A DNA stretch of 64,000 nucleotides from DAOUBP01 sp034432655 (lineage in GTDB: Bacteria > Chloroflexota > Anaerolineae > CG2-30-64-16), in NCBI GenBank assembly GCA_034432655.1, contig DAOUBP010000082.1, positions 1-64,000 of the forward strand. Reading direction: 5' to 3'. Made by a program: the position numbers and the translations under genes. Below the pieces are notes generated by a model. It saw only the letters and a list, made by a program, of their open reading frames with translations, was not told the origin of the DNA and ran no database searches. This document shows, piece after piece, positions 26,051 through 34,977 of the stretch (position 1 is its first letter; every line of letters begins with the position of its first letter).

Positions 26051-26599
26051 ATGGCTAACGCTGAAACGCCCGGTTCGTTGACCTGCGCCAACCATCCGAA
26101 GCGCGCAACACTTCTGCGGTGCAATCGGTGCGAGAAGCCGATCTGCACCGAATGTGCCATCCTGACCGAAGTGGGTTATCGCTGTCGAGAGTGCGTGCGC
26201 GGGCAGCAGGCAGCTTATTATAACGGCCAGGCGTACGATCTGCCCCTGGCCGGCGCGGTTTCCTTGTTGTTGGGTGGCATCATCGGCCTTGTGGCCTATC
26301 TTTTCTTGGGCCTGTTGGGTTTCTTCAGCCTGATCGGAGCTATCTTCATCGGCCCGGCGGTCGGTGGCGTCGTGGTTGAAGCTGTGCGTCAGGTGGTGCG
26401 CAAACGGCGTGCGCGCCATATGAAGCTGGTCACGGCGCTGGCTTTTCTCCTCGGCGTGTTGGTAGCAGGTGCCATTATCGCTTTTTGGGGGACAGGCGGG
26501 GCCGGGCTCGGCGCTTGGTTTGCCAGGGTGTTTTTCCGGCTGGACGTGTTGCTTATGGCCGGCCTGGCCGCCAGCACCATCTACGCGCGCACCCTGTGA
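26051..26599 (+). CDS. B-box-type zinc-finger membrane protein
   Basis: 182 residues. The N-terminal 60 residues hold a zinc-binding pattern: CANHPKRATLLRCNRCEKPIC, then CAILTEVGYRCRECVRG, spaced like B-box fingers of bacterial membrane proteins. Three to four hydrophobic helices follow (about 67-90, 92-115, 128-150, 158-178). It lies 18 bases after nadK and 23 bases before recN, so it belongs to their operon. Function unknown; zinc-dependent protein interaction at the membrane is only a guess. Confidence 0.8.
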   Translation: MANAETPGSLTCANHPKRATLLRCNRCEKPICTECAILTEVGYRCRECVRGQQAAYYNGQAYDLPLAGAVSLLLGGIIGLVAYLFLGLLGFFSLIGAIFIGPAVGGVVVEAVRQVVRKRRARHMKLVTALAFLLGVLVAGAIIAFWGTGGAGLGAWFARVFFRLDVLLMAGLAASTIYARTL

Positions 26600-26622
26600 C
26601 GCAGGCGGCGTTTTGGGCATCT

Positions 26623-28449
26623 ATGCTGACCGAACTTCGTATTCAAAACCTGGCCATTATTGATCAACTGGTGCTGAATCTTGGCCCCGGCTTGAACGTG
26701 TTGACCGGTGAAACCGGCGCAGGTAAGTCTATCATCATTGATGCTGTCAATCTCCTCTTGGGGGATCGGGCTTCGGTGGAACTGGTGCGCGCCGGGGCCG
26801 AACGCACCGAGGTGGAAGGGACCTTTCAGTTAAGCCCCCAAGCCGCGGCGCGAGTAGCCCCTCTCCTGGCGGCCCACAGCCTGGAGGGCGACCAGCCCGA
26901 TGTGGTGGTGTTGGCGCGCGAGGTGCGCGCGAACGGCCGCTCGGTCGCGCGCGTTAACGGCCGGGTGGTCACCACTGCGTTGCTCGCCGAGGTCGGGGAG
27001 CTGTTGGTGGATGTGCACGGCCAGGGGGAGCATCTGTCCCTCCTGCGAGAGCGTGAGCACATCGGCCTGCTTGATCGTTATGCCGGGCTGAGCGACCAGG
27101 CCGCTGCTGTGGCTGATCTCGTCCGCCGCGTGCGTCATATCCGGCGCGAACTGGAGACGTTGCGCCAGGATGAGCGCGAGCGCGCCCGGCGCATTGACCT
27201 GCTGGCCTATCAGGTGGAGGAAGTGCGCTCTGCTCGCCTGAAACCGGGGGAAGAGGAGGAGCTGGAGGCTGAACGTCAGCGCCTGGCCAACGCCGAGCAG
27301 CTGGCTGCGTTGAGCAACGAGGTTGTAGCAGCTCTCTCCGGCGGGGATGATGAGATGGCGGGCGCTCTGGACGCGCTGGGCGCGGCCGAACAGGCGTTGA
27401 CACGCCTGGCGCGGCTGGACCCTTCAGCGGCTGCGCTGGTGGAGCAGTTGAACGAGGCGTCGGCCCTGGTGGATGACCTGGCCCGTGAGCTGGTACATTA
27501 CCGTGACAGCATCGAGTTCAACCCCCGGCGCCTGCAGCAGGTAGAGGACCGGCTGCATCTGATCCACAGCCTGGAGCGCAAATATGGTGATACCATCGAG
27601 GAGGTGCTGGCCTATGCCGCCCGCGCGGCCGCCGAATTAGAGGCCATCAGCCATGCGGAGGAACGTATCGGCGAGCTGGAGGCTCAAGAGGCGGCGTTGC
27701 TGGCCGAGATCGGCCGTGCCGGTACGGCCCTCTCGGCCGCGCGGCGCGCCGCGGCCGAGCGCCTGGCGCGCGCGATCGAGGCCGAGCTGGCCGACTTGCA
27801 GATGGCCCGGGCGCGTTTCGCAGTGGATATCTCCTGGACCCCCGATCCGACCGGTGCCATTGTGGACGCAGATGCGGCGGCCGCAGTGGCGCAGGCCCCT
27901 GGCCGTTATGCCTTTGATCAGGCCGGCCTGGACACAGTGGTCTTCCTGGTGTCTGCCAACCCCGGTGAGCCCCTGAAACCGATGGCCAGGGTGGCGTCCG
28001 GCGGCGAAACCTCCCGGCTCATGCTTGCGCTCAAGGCTGTGCTCGGCCGTGCTGACGAAACCCCCACTCTGATTTTCGATGAAATTGACCAGGGGATCGG
28101 TGGCCGGGTGGGGGCCACAGTGGGCCGCAAGTTGTGGGAATTGACCCAGGGGCCCGGGGACAAGGGTCAGGCCGCGGCGTATCCGACCCCTGGCACCCAG
28201 CAGCCGGTTACCCGGCATCAGGTGCTTTGCATCACCCATCTGCCCCAACTGGCGGCCTATGGCGACGTGCACTTCCGGGTCGCCAAGCATCAAGTCGGCC
28301 AGCGAACGGTGACCGAGGTGCGTTGCCTGTCCGGCGACGAGCGCCTGGCCGAACTGGCCAGCATGTTAGGCGCGGACTCCGAGGCCGGCCGGGCCAGTGT
28401 GGCCGAAATGGTGGCCGAAGTTACGGCTTTTAAGCGCCAGAAGGTGTAA
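26623..28449 (+). CDS. recN: DNA repair protein RecN
   Basis: SMC-like ATPase of double-strand break repair, 608 residues. It starts MLTELRIQNLAIIDQL, the standard RecN opening. Walker A GETGAGKSIIIDA is at about residues 31-43; two coiled-coil arms lie at about 165-240 and 330-400. The signature ASGGETSRLMLALK and Walker B TLIFDEIDQGIGGRVG are in the C-terminal third, followed by VLCITHLPQLAAYGD. Segment GDKGQAAAYPTPGTQQPV is a short insertion in the last lobe. An in-frame frame opening at 26485 overlaps the zinc-finger gene; the ATG at 26623 fits the family. Confidence 0.95.
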   Translation: MLTELRIQNLAIIDQLVLNLGPGLNVLTGETGAGKSIIIDAVNLLLGDRASVELVRAGAERTEVEGTFQLSPQAAARVAPLLAAHSLEGDQPDVVVLAREVRANGRSVARVNGRVVTTALLAEVGELLVDVHGQGEHLSLLREREHIGLLDRYAGLSDQAAAVADLVRRVRHIRRELETLRQDERERARRIDLLAYQVEEVRSARLKPGEEEELEAERQRLANAEQLAALSNEVVAALSGGDDEMAGALDALGAAEQALTRLARLDPSAAALVEQLNEASALVDDLARELVHYRDSIEFNPRRLQQVEDRLHLIHSLERKYGDTIEEVLAYAARAAAELEAISHAEERIGELEAQEAALLAEIGRAGTALSAARRAAAERLARAIEAELADLQMARARFAVDISWTPDPTGAIVDADAAAAVAQAPGRYAFDQAGLDTVVFLVSANPGEPLKPMARVASGGETSRLMLALKAVLGRADETPTLIFDEIDQGIGGRVGATVGRKLWELTQGPGDKGQAAAYPTPGTQQPVTRHQVLCITHLPQLAAYGDVHFRVAKHQVGQRTVTEVRCLSGDERLAELASMLGADSEAGRASVAEMVAEVTAFKRQKV

Positions 28450-28513
28450 CTTTCTCTGCTTGCCAGCAGGTTGTTGAGAGATAGATCGAGTGTTGATCGG
28501 TAGCGGAGATGTG

Positions 28514-29527
28514 ATGGCAAAGCAACGGACTTCTGTCATTCCCTCATCGGAAATCACCCCCGAGCACATCTATTTGAACAGGCGTCGTTTCATTGGCGGG
28601 CTGGGCCTGGTAGCAGGTTCGCTGGCGCTGGCGGCCTGCGCGTCCGTCGGATCGCAAGGCGGCGCCTCAACCGCTGCGGAGAGCGCTGCCCCGGGCGTGA
28701 CGCCAACAGCCCTGTCTGGGCTGCCTGGCCCAGAAGCGGCACCCTCGACCACGGGGACACGAGATGAGTTGGGCGATCCATTGACCACCTATCAGGCGGT
28801 GACCACATACAACAATTTCTACGAGTTCGGCACGGATAAGAGCGACCCGGCGCGACTGGCCAGGAACTTCCGCACTGTGCCCTGGACGGTGACGGTCGGT
28901 GGGCTGGTGCACAGGCCCAAAACTTTCGGCATCGAGGACCTGGTCCGTCTCTTCCCCCTGGAAGAACGGATCTACCGGCTGCGCTGTGTAGAGGCATGGT
29001 CCATGGTCATCCCGTGGCTGGGCTTCCCGCTGAAAAAGCTCCTGTCCGAGGTCGAGCCGATGAGTAACGCCCGCTATGTCCGCTTCGAAACTCTGTATGA
29101 TCCGGATCAAATGCCGGGCCAGCGCAGCCCCTGGTACAAGTGGCCCTACGTAGAGGGCTTGCGCCTGGACGAAGCGATGCACGATCTGACGTTGCTCTCT
29201 TTGGGGTTGTACGGGAAACAGTTGTTGCCCCAGAACGGCGCGCCCATCCGCCTGGTGGTGCCGTGGAAGTACGGCTTCAAGAGCATCAAGTCCATCGTGA
29301 GGATTGACCTGGTCGAGGAACAGCCCTCATCCCTGTGGATGATCGCTGCGCCGCATGAGTATGGCTTCTACGCCAACGTGAATCCCGATGTGCCCCACCC
29401 TCGTTGGTCGCAAGCTACCGAACGGCGCATCGGCGAGGCGGGCCGGCGGCCGACCCTGCCGTTCAACGGCTATGCTGAGCAGGTGGCAGGGCTCTACGCG
29501 GGGATGGATTTGAGGAAGTTTTATTGA
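28514..29527 (+). CDS. msrP: Methionine sulfoxide reductase catalytic subunit MsrP (YedY)
   Basis: Molybdopterin-containing periplasmic/extracellular enzyme that repairs oxidised Met in exported proteins, 337 residues. The N-terminus has a twin-arginine signal (NRRRFIGGLGLVAGSLALAAC), here ending in a lipobox-like Cys. The Mo-ligand Cys lies in RLRCVEAWSMVIPW near residue 160. VPWKYGFKSIKSIVRI is also conserved. The ATG at 28514 is chosen because GGAG precedes it. Its stop overlaps the start of the partner heme subunit by four bases. Confidence 0.93.
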   Translation: MAKQRTSVIPSSEITPEHIYLNRRRFIGGLGLVAGSLALAACASVGSQGGASTAAESAAPGVTPTALSGLPGPEAAPSTTGTRDELGDPLTTYQAVTTYNNFYEFGTDKSDPARLARNFRTVPWTVTVGGLVHRPKTFGIEDLVRLFPLEERIYRLRCVEAWSMVIPWLGFPLKKLLSEVEPMSNARYVRFETLYDPDQMPGQRSPWYKWPYVEGLRLDEAMHDLTLLSLGLYGKQLLPQNGAPIRLVVPWKYGFKSIKSIVRIDLVEEQPSSLWMIAAPHEYGFYANVNPDVPHPRWSQATERRIGEAGRRPTLPFNGYAEQVAGLYAGMDLRKFY

Positions 29528-30144
29528 GTTGGCCACGTTTTGCACGTTACCAGCCCCTGGTACATCTCGTCGCGTGGTTGCCGCTGGCCTGGCTCGTAGT
29601 TGATGCCGCCAGCGGCAACCTGTCGGTCAACCCTATCCAAGACATCACCCAACGTACGGGCCGGTATGCTCTGATCCTGTTGGCCTCTTCTCTTTCGTGC
29701 ACGCCGGTCAGAATCCTTACGGGTTGGGCAAGTGTGGTCCGCTGGCGGCGGCCGTTGGGCGTGTATGCGTTCTTCTACGCTGCGCTGCACTTTGTCGCGT
29801 TCAGCGGCCTGGACTACGGGTTCAACCTGGCGTACATTTGGGCAGATGTCGGTAACAAGCGCTATATCTTCGCCGGCGCGGCTGCCTTCTTGATCCTCCT
29901 GGCCCTGGCGTTGACTTCTACCCCGGGATGGCAGCGGCGCCTGGGCAAAGCCTGGCAACGGTTGCATCGTTGGGCCTATCTGGCGGGTGGGTTAGTCGTG
30001 CTGCATTACGCCTGGGCGGTGAAGTCTGATATCCGCCAGCCGTTGCTGTGGGGCGCGATCATCGGGGTTGGCCTGATCCTGCGCCTGCCGGCCGTCAGGA
30101 AAGCGGTGGTGGCGCGGCGGGCCCGCCGCGAATCAAGGAAATAG
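29524..30144 (+). CDS. msrQ: Heme-binding membrane subunit MsrQ (YedZ)
   Basis: Six-helix, ferric-reductase-like membrane protein that passes electrons from quinones or flavin to MsrP, 206 residues. His residues of the b-heme sites are visible in YAALHFVAFSGLDYG (about residue 88) and in RLHRWAYLAGGLVVLHYAWAVKSD (about 145-165). The TTG start overlaps the msrP stop (TTGA), a translationally coupled pair. The basic C-terminus is cytosolic. Together with msrP it forms an extracytoplasmic protein-repair system. Confidence 0.92.
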   Translation: MSWPRFARYQPLVHLVAWLPLAWLVVDAASGNLSVNPIQDITQRTGRYALILLASSLSCTPVRILTGWASVVRWRRPLGVYAFFYAALHFVAFSGLDYGFNLAYIWADVGNKRYIFAGAAAFLILLALALTSTPGWQRRLGKAWQRLHRWAYLAGGLVVLHYAWAVKSDIRQPLLWGAIIGVGLILRLPAVRKAVVARRARRESRK

Positions 30145-30145
30145 A

Positions 30146-30174
30146 TTGACAAAGAACGGCTGCCGGTGTATCCT
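30146..30174 (+). promoter_or_regulatory. Sigma70-type promoter of the WS/DGAT gene
   Basis: A perfect TTGACA, a 17-base spacer and TATCCT start directly after the msrQ stop and lie about 39 bases upstream of the acyltransferase start. GGAGG lies in the leader. Confidence 0.7.
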
Positions 30175-30212
30175 GTATATGTCGGACAATTGCGGCGCAA
30201 GGAGGTAACACA

Positions 30213-31820
30213 ATGGCTACCCGTATTAGGCGAGAGACTTTTGCCCCGGTTGATGCCGCCTGGCTACGCATGGATACGCCCACCAACCTGATGATGATCA
30301 CGGGCGTCATGATGTTCGCAGAACCGATTGATATCGTCCGCCTTAAAGAGGTTGTTTCGCATCGCCTGCTGCGCCACGAACGGTTCCGCCAGCGTGTCCG
30401 GCAGCCTGTCCTTCCGCTGGGGTTGCCCAGTTGGGAGACCGATCCTCACTTCGACCTGAACGCACACATTCACCGCATCGCATTGCCCCACCCCGGTGAC
30501 ATGTCCGCTCTGCAAGAGCTCGTCGGTGATATGATGAGCTGTGCCCTCGACCCCAATAAGCCGCTTTGGCACCTCTATGTGGTGGATAACTTCCAGGGCG
30601 GCGGGGCCATTATCTGTCGCCTCCACCATTGCCTGGCCGACGGCCTGGCGCTGATGGATGTGCTGTTATCATTGACCGATCGCACGCCGGACGCGCCCGC
30701 CGCATTGCCCGAGGCCGGGGCGAGACGCGCCGGTTGGCTGGAGGAGCTGCTCAGAAGCGCAGCCGCAACGTCGAAAACCGTTGCCAGGGGAGCCGAAACG
30801 CTGCTGCATGAGGGTTTCACGACCCTGTTGCAACCGTCCCATGCGTTAGAGCTGGCCCAGCGCGGGACCGATTACGCGGCCGCACTGGGCAAGTTGTTGT
30901 TGATGCTGCCCGACCGGCGGACAATCCTGCGGGGGAAATGCGGGGTGGTCAAACGGGCTGTGTGGTCCAACCCCATTCCGCTGACCGATGTGAAGGCGAT
31001 CGGCCAGCGCCTGGACAGCACGGTCAACGATGTCTTGCTGGCCGCGGTCAGTGGCGCGTTGCGGCGCTATCTGGAAAGCCGCGAGCAGCCGACCGCAGGG
31101 CTGGATATCCGCGCCATGATACCCGTTAACCTGCGCCAGCCCGCCGAGATGGGCAAGCTGGGCAACCGGTTCGGCCTGGTCATCCTGTCGTTGCCAGTGG
31201 GGGTTCGCGATCCTTTGCTTCGTCTGGCCGTCGTCAAGAAGCGGATGGACGACATTAAGCGCTCGCCCGAGGCAGTGGTGGCTTTCGGGATCTTGAACAC
31301 GATTGGCCTGACCCCCGTTGACATCGAAAAAATCATCGTGGACATTTTTGCCTCCAAAGTGACCGGCGTGATGACCAATGTCCCAGGCCCCAAGGAGACG
31401 TTGTACCTGGCCGGCAGCCGGCTGACCGGCCTGATGTTCTGGGTGCCCACGGCGTCTAACCTGGGGCTGGGCATCAGTATCATCAGCTATGCCGGGGAGG
31501 TGATCATCGGGGTTATGACCGACGCAGGGCTGGTGCCCGATCCGGGGGTCATCGTGGACGGATTTCATGCCGAGCTGGCGGAGATGCGGGAGCTGCTGGT
31601 TGAGGAAGAGGAGCCCGAGCCGGCAGTACAGCCGACGGCTGCTGAAGGCCCCGACTCAGAGGCTGGCACGGCCGCGCCGGCCGTTGCGGAACCTCCTCTT
31701 GCCGAGGCGGCTTCAGCAGGTCGCTGTCAGGCTTTGACGCGTGCTGGCCAGCCATGCAAGAACCGGGCGCTGCCCGGCGCAGCGTTTTGCAGGACGCATC
31801 TGGCGTCACGTGAGGGATAG
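30213..31820 (+). CDS. WS/DGAT-type O-acyltransferase with C-terminal zinc-binding-like tail
   Basis: Wax ester synthase/diacylglycerol acyltransferase family, 535 residues. Such enzymes transfer acyl groups from acyl-CoA to alcohols or diacylglycerol. The catalytic HHxxxDG occurs as CRLHHCLADGLALMDVLL (about residues 135-150), and the second domain has the conserved NDVLLAAVSGALR and TNVPGP segments. Residues about 460-500 are a Glu/Ala/Pro linker. The last 30 residues have the spacing C-x7-G-x2-C-K-x8-G-x3-C-x2-H, like small zinc-binding tails. That tail is not part of ordinary WS/DGAT proteins. The gene has its own promoter. Confidence 0.85.
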   Translation: MATRIRRETFAPVDAAWLRMDTPTNLMMITGVMMFAEPIDIVRLKEVVSHRLLRHERFRQRVRQPVLPLGLPSWETDPHFDLNAHIHRIALPHPGDMSALQELVGDMMSCALDPNKPLWHLYVVDNFQGGGAIICRLHHCLADGLALMDVLLSLTDRTPDAPAALPEAGARRAGWLEELLRSAAATSKTVARGAETLLHEGFTTLLQPSHALELAQRGTDYAAALGKLLLMLPDRRTILRGKCGVVKRAVWSNPIPLTDVKAIGQRLDSTVNDVLLAAVSGALRRYLESREQPTAGLDIRAMIPVNLRQPAEMGKLGNRFGLVILSLPVGVRDPLLRLAVVKKRMDDIKRSPEAVVAFGILNTIGLTPVDIEKIIVDIFASKVTGVMTNVPGPKETLYLAGSRLTGLMFWVPTASNLGLGISIISYAGEVIIGVMTDAGLVPDPGVIVDGFHAELAEMRELLVEEEEPEPAVQPTAAEGPDSEAGTAAPAVAEPPLAEAASAGRCQALTRAGQPCKNRALPGAAFCRTHLASREG

Positions 31821-31829
31821 GCGCCGCGG

Positions 31830-31862
31830 TGGCTGCCGTCGGATGAGGCGGTCCGGCAGCCA
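31830..31862. terminator. Hairpin between convergent genes
   Basis: TGGCTGCCG and CGGCAGCCA form a 9-bp stem with a 15-base loop between the WS/DGAT gene and the convergent HAD gene. There is no clear U-tract. Shared terminator is the likely role. Confidence 0.5.
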
Positions 31863-31867
31863 TCGTG

Positions 31868-32479
31868 CTAAGCCACACCGGTGATCCGGTGCAGTTCCTG
31901 CTGCACGGCCAGGGGATCGCGAAAGAGCACTCCGATCATCCCCAGCGCCTGCGCAGCGGCTACGTTTTCGGCGAAGTCATCTACGAATACAGCTTCTTCC
32001 GGCCGTGAGCCCGCTCGCGCCAGGGCAATCTGGAAAATGCGCGGGTCAGGTTTCATCACACCCTCCTCCGCCGAGATGGTGACGCTATGAAAGTGCGTCA
32101 GGAGGCCGTATTGGTTGGCAAATACGGCGCGGGCATTGTCGGCGGCGTTGCTGAGCAGGCCAATGTGCAGGCCGGCCGCGGCCAGGCGGTCAATGTAGGC
32201 TAACAGCGCCCGGTCGAGCACATCCTCGGCAAAGAAATCGTGTCGAAAGCGGGCCAACTCCTCGCCCTGTAGCCCCAGGGCCTCACCCACCCATTGCCAG
32301 TGGGCAGCATTGGTGATCTGGCCCAGCTGGGCTGCGCGACCACTGTCACTGTTGAACACGATAGCCGATGCAGCGCCGGGGGCCAGGCCCAGCCGTGCTT
32401 CCCATGCCGCGCGCAGGTGTTGGCTGCGCGTGCGCACCAGAACGCCGCCAAAGTCGAAAATCGCAGCTCTTATGGGCAT
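31868..32479 (-). CDS. HAD-IA family hydrolase
   Basis: Haloacid dehalogenase-like hydrolase of 203 residues. Motif I is AIFDFGGVL, where the second Asp of DxD is replaced by Gly as in the YihX/epoxide hydrolase-N subgroup. Motif II is GLLSNAADN, the motif III Lys is in GVMKPDPRIF, and motif IV is EAVFVDDFAENVAAAQALGM. The ATG at 32479 overlaps the end of the upstream glycosyltransferase gene by 10 bases, so the two are coupled. A sugar-phosphate or other small phosphate ester is the probable substrate. Confidence 0.88.
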   Translation of the reverse strand: MPIRAAIFDFGGVLVRTRSQHLRAAWEARLGLAPGAASAIVFNSDSGRAAQLGQITNAAHWQWVGEALGLQGEELARFRHDFFAEDVLDRALLAYIDRLAAAGLHIGLLSNAADNARAVFANQYGLLTHFHSVTISAEEGVMKPDPRIFQIALARAGSRPEEAVFVDDFAENVAAAQALGMIGVLFRDPLAVQQELHRITGVA

Positions 32480-33798
32480 GCGCGCTCCTCGAAACGCCAA
32501 AGCTCAGCTGCCGGCGTTGTCATCAGCGCCTGGAAGTCTTCCGGGGGACGGCCCATCGCCTGGGCGTAGACGGCCAGCGTTTCATCGGCGATGTCCTGCC
32601 ATGAGAAGCGCTGAGCCCACCGGCAGGCCTGGGAACCCAGCTGGCGGCGCAAGGTGTCCTGGGTGAGCAGGAGCCCCAACCTGTAAGCCAGCTCCTCCAC
32701 ATCTCCCAGCGGCACCAGATAGCCGTTAAAGCCGTCCACCACATTCAATGAGAGCCCCCCTACGTCAGAAGCGATCACCGGTGTACCGCACGCCATCGCC
32801 TCCAGCGCCACCATGCCGAAAGATTCGTAATATGATGGCACCACCACTACTGAAGCGGCGTTGTAGTAATTCACCAGGGTGTCCTGATCGCGCGAGCCCA
32901 GAAAGGTTACCACATCTGCCACCCCCAGCGCCTCGCGCAAGGCGTGCAACCGCGTCAGTTCCTCATCGGTGGTCGGATCACCGGCGCCGCCGATGATGGC
33001 GAGGAAGACATCTCCGCGCAGCGCAGGCCGGCGCTTCAGCATGAGCGCCAGGGCCCGGATGAGGTTGTCAATCCCTTTGATCGGCTGAATGCGTCCCACG
33101 AAAAGGATCATGTGATGCTCCGGCGGCATCCCCACGGCAGCGCGCGCCTGTTCACACGGCACAGGCCGGAACAACGAAAGGTCTACGCCGGGTGGCACCA
33201 CCACGATACGGGCAGGGTCGGCCCCGTACAACGCCTCCATTTGGTCGCGCTCCAGCGTTGTGGCCGCGACGATCCGGTCGGCGAAGCGCATGATCTCGCC
33301 CTCTTTCTCCTCACGCAGCGGTGGTTCCAATTCGGCGGCCGATTGCGCCACCAGGTTTTTCAGCCGTGCCAGCGTGTGGAACATGTGCACGATGGGGACG
33401 TCCCAGGCCGCGCGCAGCTCGCGGGCTACCAGTCCTGAGAGCCAGTAGTGGCTGTGGAGGATGTCATAGCGGATCTGCGCTGTCTCGGCGAAGGCGCGCA
33501 CCTCGGCCACGAACTGCGGCAGATGATTGTAGATCTCGTTCTTGTTGTAGGGACGTTCAGGCCCGGCCGGCAGGTGGATGACCTGCACTGTGCCGGCTGA
33601 ACTCAAGCTGTAGCTGATTCGGGGAACTTCTGGGTTTTGGGAGCGGGTGAAGATGTCTACAGCGAGGCCGCGGCGTCCGAACTCTCGGGCCAGTTCACGC
33701 ACGTAGACGTTCATCCCGCCCGTCTCCTTGCCGCCCAGGGTGGCCAGGGGACAGGTATGAACGCTGAGGAGGGCGATGCGTTGCAAGGGTGTGTTCAC
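32470..33798 (-). CDS. GT4 family glycosyltransferase (MshA/sucrose synthase-like)
   Basis: Retaining GT-B glycosyltransferase, 442 residues. The N-terminus SVHTCPLATLGGKETGGMNVYVREL has the glycine-rich acceptor loop typical of MshA and sucrose-phosphate synthase-like enzymes. HSHYWLSGLVAREL and PPGVDLSLFRP follow. The donor-binding domain has ILFVGRIQPIKGIDNLI and the ESFGMVALEAMACGTPVIASDVGG region with the E-x7-E pair. The start is a GTG about 7 bases after a TATACT -10 element, so the mRNA may be leaderless. Acceptor unknown; myo-inositol phosphate, sugar phosphate or lipid are candidates. Confidence 0.88.
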   Translation of the reverse strand: MNTPLQRIALLSVHTCPLATLGGKETGGMNVYVRELAREFGRRGLAVDIFTRSQNPEVPRISYSLSSAGTVQVIHLPAGPERPYNKNEIYNHLPQFVAEVRAFAETAQIRYDILHSHYWLSGLVARELRAAWDVPIVHMFHTLARLKNLVAQSAAELEPPLREEKEGEIMRFADRIVAATTLERDQMEALYGADPARIVVVPPGVDLSLFRPVPCEQARAAVGMPPEHHMILFVGRIQPIKGIDNLIRALALMLKRRPALRGDVFLAIIGGAGDPTTDEELTRLHALREALGVADVVTFLGSRDQDTLVNYYNAASVVVVPSYYESFGMVALEAMACGTPVIASDVGGLSLNVVDGFNGYLVPLGDVEELAYRLGLLLTQDTLRRQLGSQACRWAQRFSWQDIADETLAVYAQAMGRPPEDFQALMTTPAAELWRFEERACP

Positions 33799-33941
33799 AT
33801 GACAGAGTATATCACAGAATGTCGCATTGGGTTGACGGCAAATTGCGTTCGCGATATTCTCTTGTTGTCAATTGTCTATATGCACATCTGTTCAAAAACA
33901 AGCTAATGGATAGACCCGGCACCGAAGAGAGACGAATTAGC

Positions 33942-34498
33942 ATGGAATCTGAGTCTACAACGGAAAAAAAAGCGGCATCGCAGAGCCCTCGATTCTTCAG
34001 TTGCCCTTGCTTGCCGAACTCGACGAGCGGCCCGAGGACACGTTGCCGTATCAGGACAAACTTAGAGCGCTACTGGCGGATAACCTTGATTTCCACGGTT
34101 ATGACACAAGCTACGCCTCGCACAACTTTCATTCTTTTCCGGCTAAGTTCCCGCCTCAATTGCCGCGACATTTCATAAGGGGGCTGACAGCCCCTCGAGA
34201 CGTAGTGCTCGATCCCATGATGGGATCAGGTACCAGCATTGTAGAGGCGTGTCTGCTGGATAGAAGTGCTGTCGGGTTCGACATTGATCCCCTTGCGCTG
34301 CTCATCACACGGGTAAAGGTTACCCCGTTGGATGTTGAGGTCGTCACAGAGGTGGGCCACCACATCCTCAAGTCTGCTACCCTGGCGGTGGCCGATCAGA
34401 GACCACTCCTGCAAGTTTAACTGATGCAGCGGTGGGATGCCAGGACAAAAGCCTTTGTTGATTACTGGTTTGCTGAGGAGACTCAAGAAGATCGGTTT
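33942..34498 (+). pseudogene. Broken DNA methyltransferase (modification part of a type II R-M remnant)
   Basis: Remains of a DNA methylase. Frame 33942 opens MESESTTEKK and loses phase at an 8-A run (33964-33971). The homologous frame then continues through PLLAELDERPEDTLPYQDKL, HNFHSFPAKFPPQLPR, the catalytic-loop motif DPMMGSGTSIVEA and FDIDPLALL. It is stopped by an in-frame TAA at 34418-34420. Past that stop the same frame reads RWDARTKAFVDYWFAEETQ, which still looks like methylase sequence. One frameshift, one nonsense codon and a missing remainder make it a pseudogene. Base composition is visibly lower in GC than the surrounding genes, which suggests acquisition. Confidence 0.8.
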
Positions 34499-34940
34499 TC
34501 AAGTGCTGCGGATTGGCGTGCGCAACCTGGACCGTGATCGGCGTATGATGCCAGCCAGTCTTGAAGTTGATCGTACGTCGCAGATACAGCAACGAATGCA
34601 CCAAGAATATGTGATTGGTTTCTACAAACCACTTCCCGAGCATCTCGACTACATCGCACAGGTGCTTGATCGCGATCATGCCCTGAGTGTGGCTTTTGGC
34701 GGCGATTACATCATCCGGCCTGACATTGTGATCGGGAAACCGCCTTCCTCTGATGAGGAGATTGACCGGTCAGGCATTCTGGCTGATCTCGCAGAGGGCC
34801 ACGCTAGCTTTACGGTTCTGCGGCAGAAGAATTTCGGCGAGCCGAGGCAGCTTCTTCACGCTGTCATATCGTGCAAGTGGACGATCCGCACTGATCGAGC
34901 ACAGAACACCCGAACAGAAGTGCTGAACTTAATCCGAAAC
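34499..34940 (+). pseudogene. Truncated NgoMIV-type restriction endonuclease
   Basis: Remnant of a type II restriction enzyme. The frame encoding FGGDYIIRPDIVI, then ISCKWTIRTDRAQN and RTEVLNLIRN matches the catalytic core of the NgoMIV family (GCCGGC-type cutters). The Asp of PDIV, the Lys of SCKW and the Glu of RTE are all kept. The N-terminal third and everything after LIRNR are missing: the frame runs straight into the hairpin at the 3' end of gyrB. It follows the broken methylase in the same orientation, as in a degraded R-M operon. An apparent start at 34437 lies in the methylase region and is not credible. Confidence 0.8.
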
Positions 34941-34972
34941 CGGCGGCACGGGAGAATGTCCCCGTGCCGCCG
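34941..34972. terminator. gyrB terminator hairpin
   Basis: A perfect 12-bp stem CGGCGGCACGGG / CCCGTGCCGCCG with an 8-base loop lies six bases past the gyrB stop. On the + strand it is followed by TGTTTT. It probably ends gyrB transcription and that of the R-M remnant. Confidence 0.75.
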
Positions 34973-34977
34973 TGTTT

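Noticed and set aside
33964..33971. Programmed frameshifting at the A8 run of the methylase
   Set aside because: The same gene also has an in-frame TAA and lacks its end, so simple decay explains the frameshift better.
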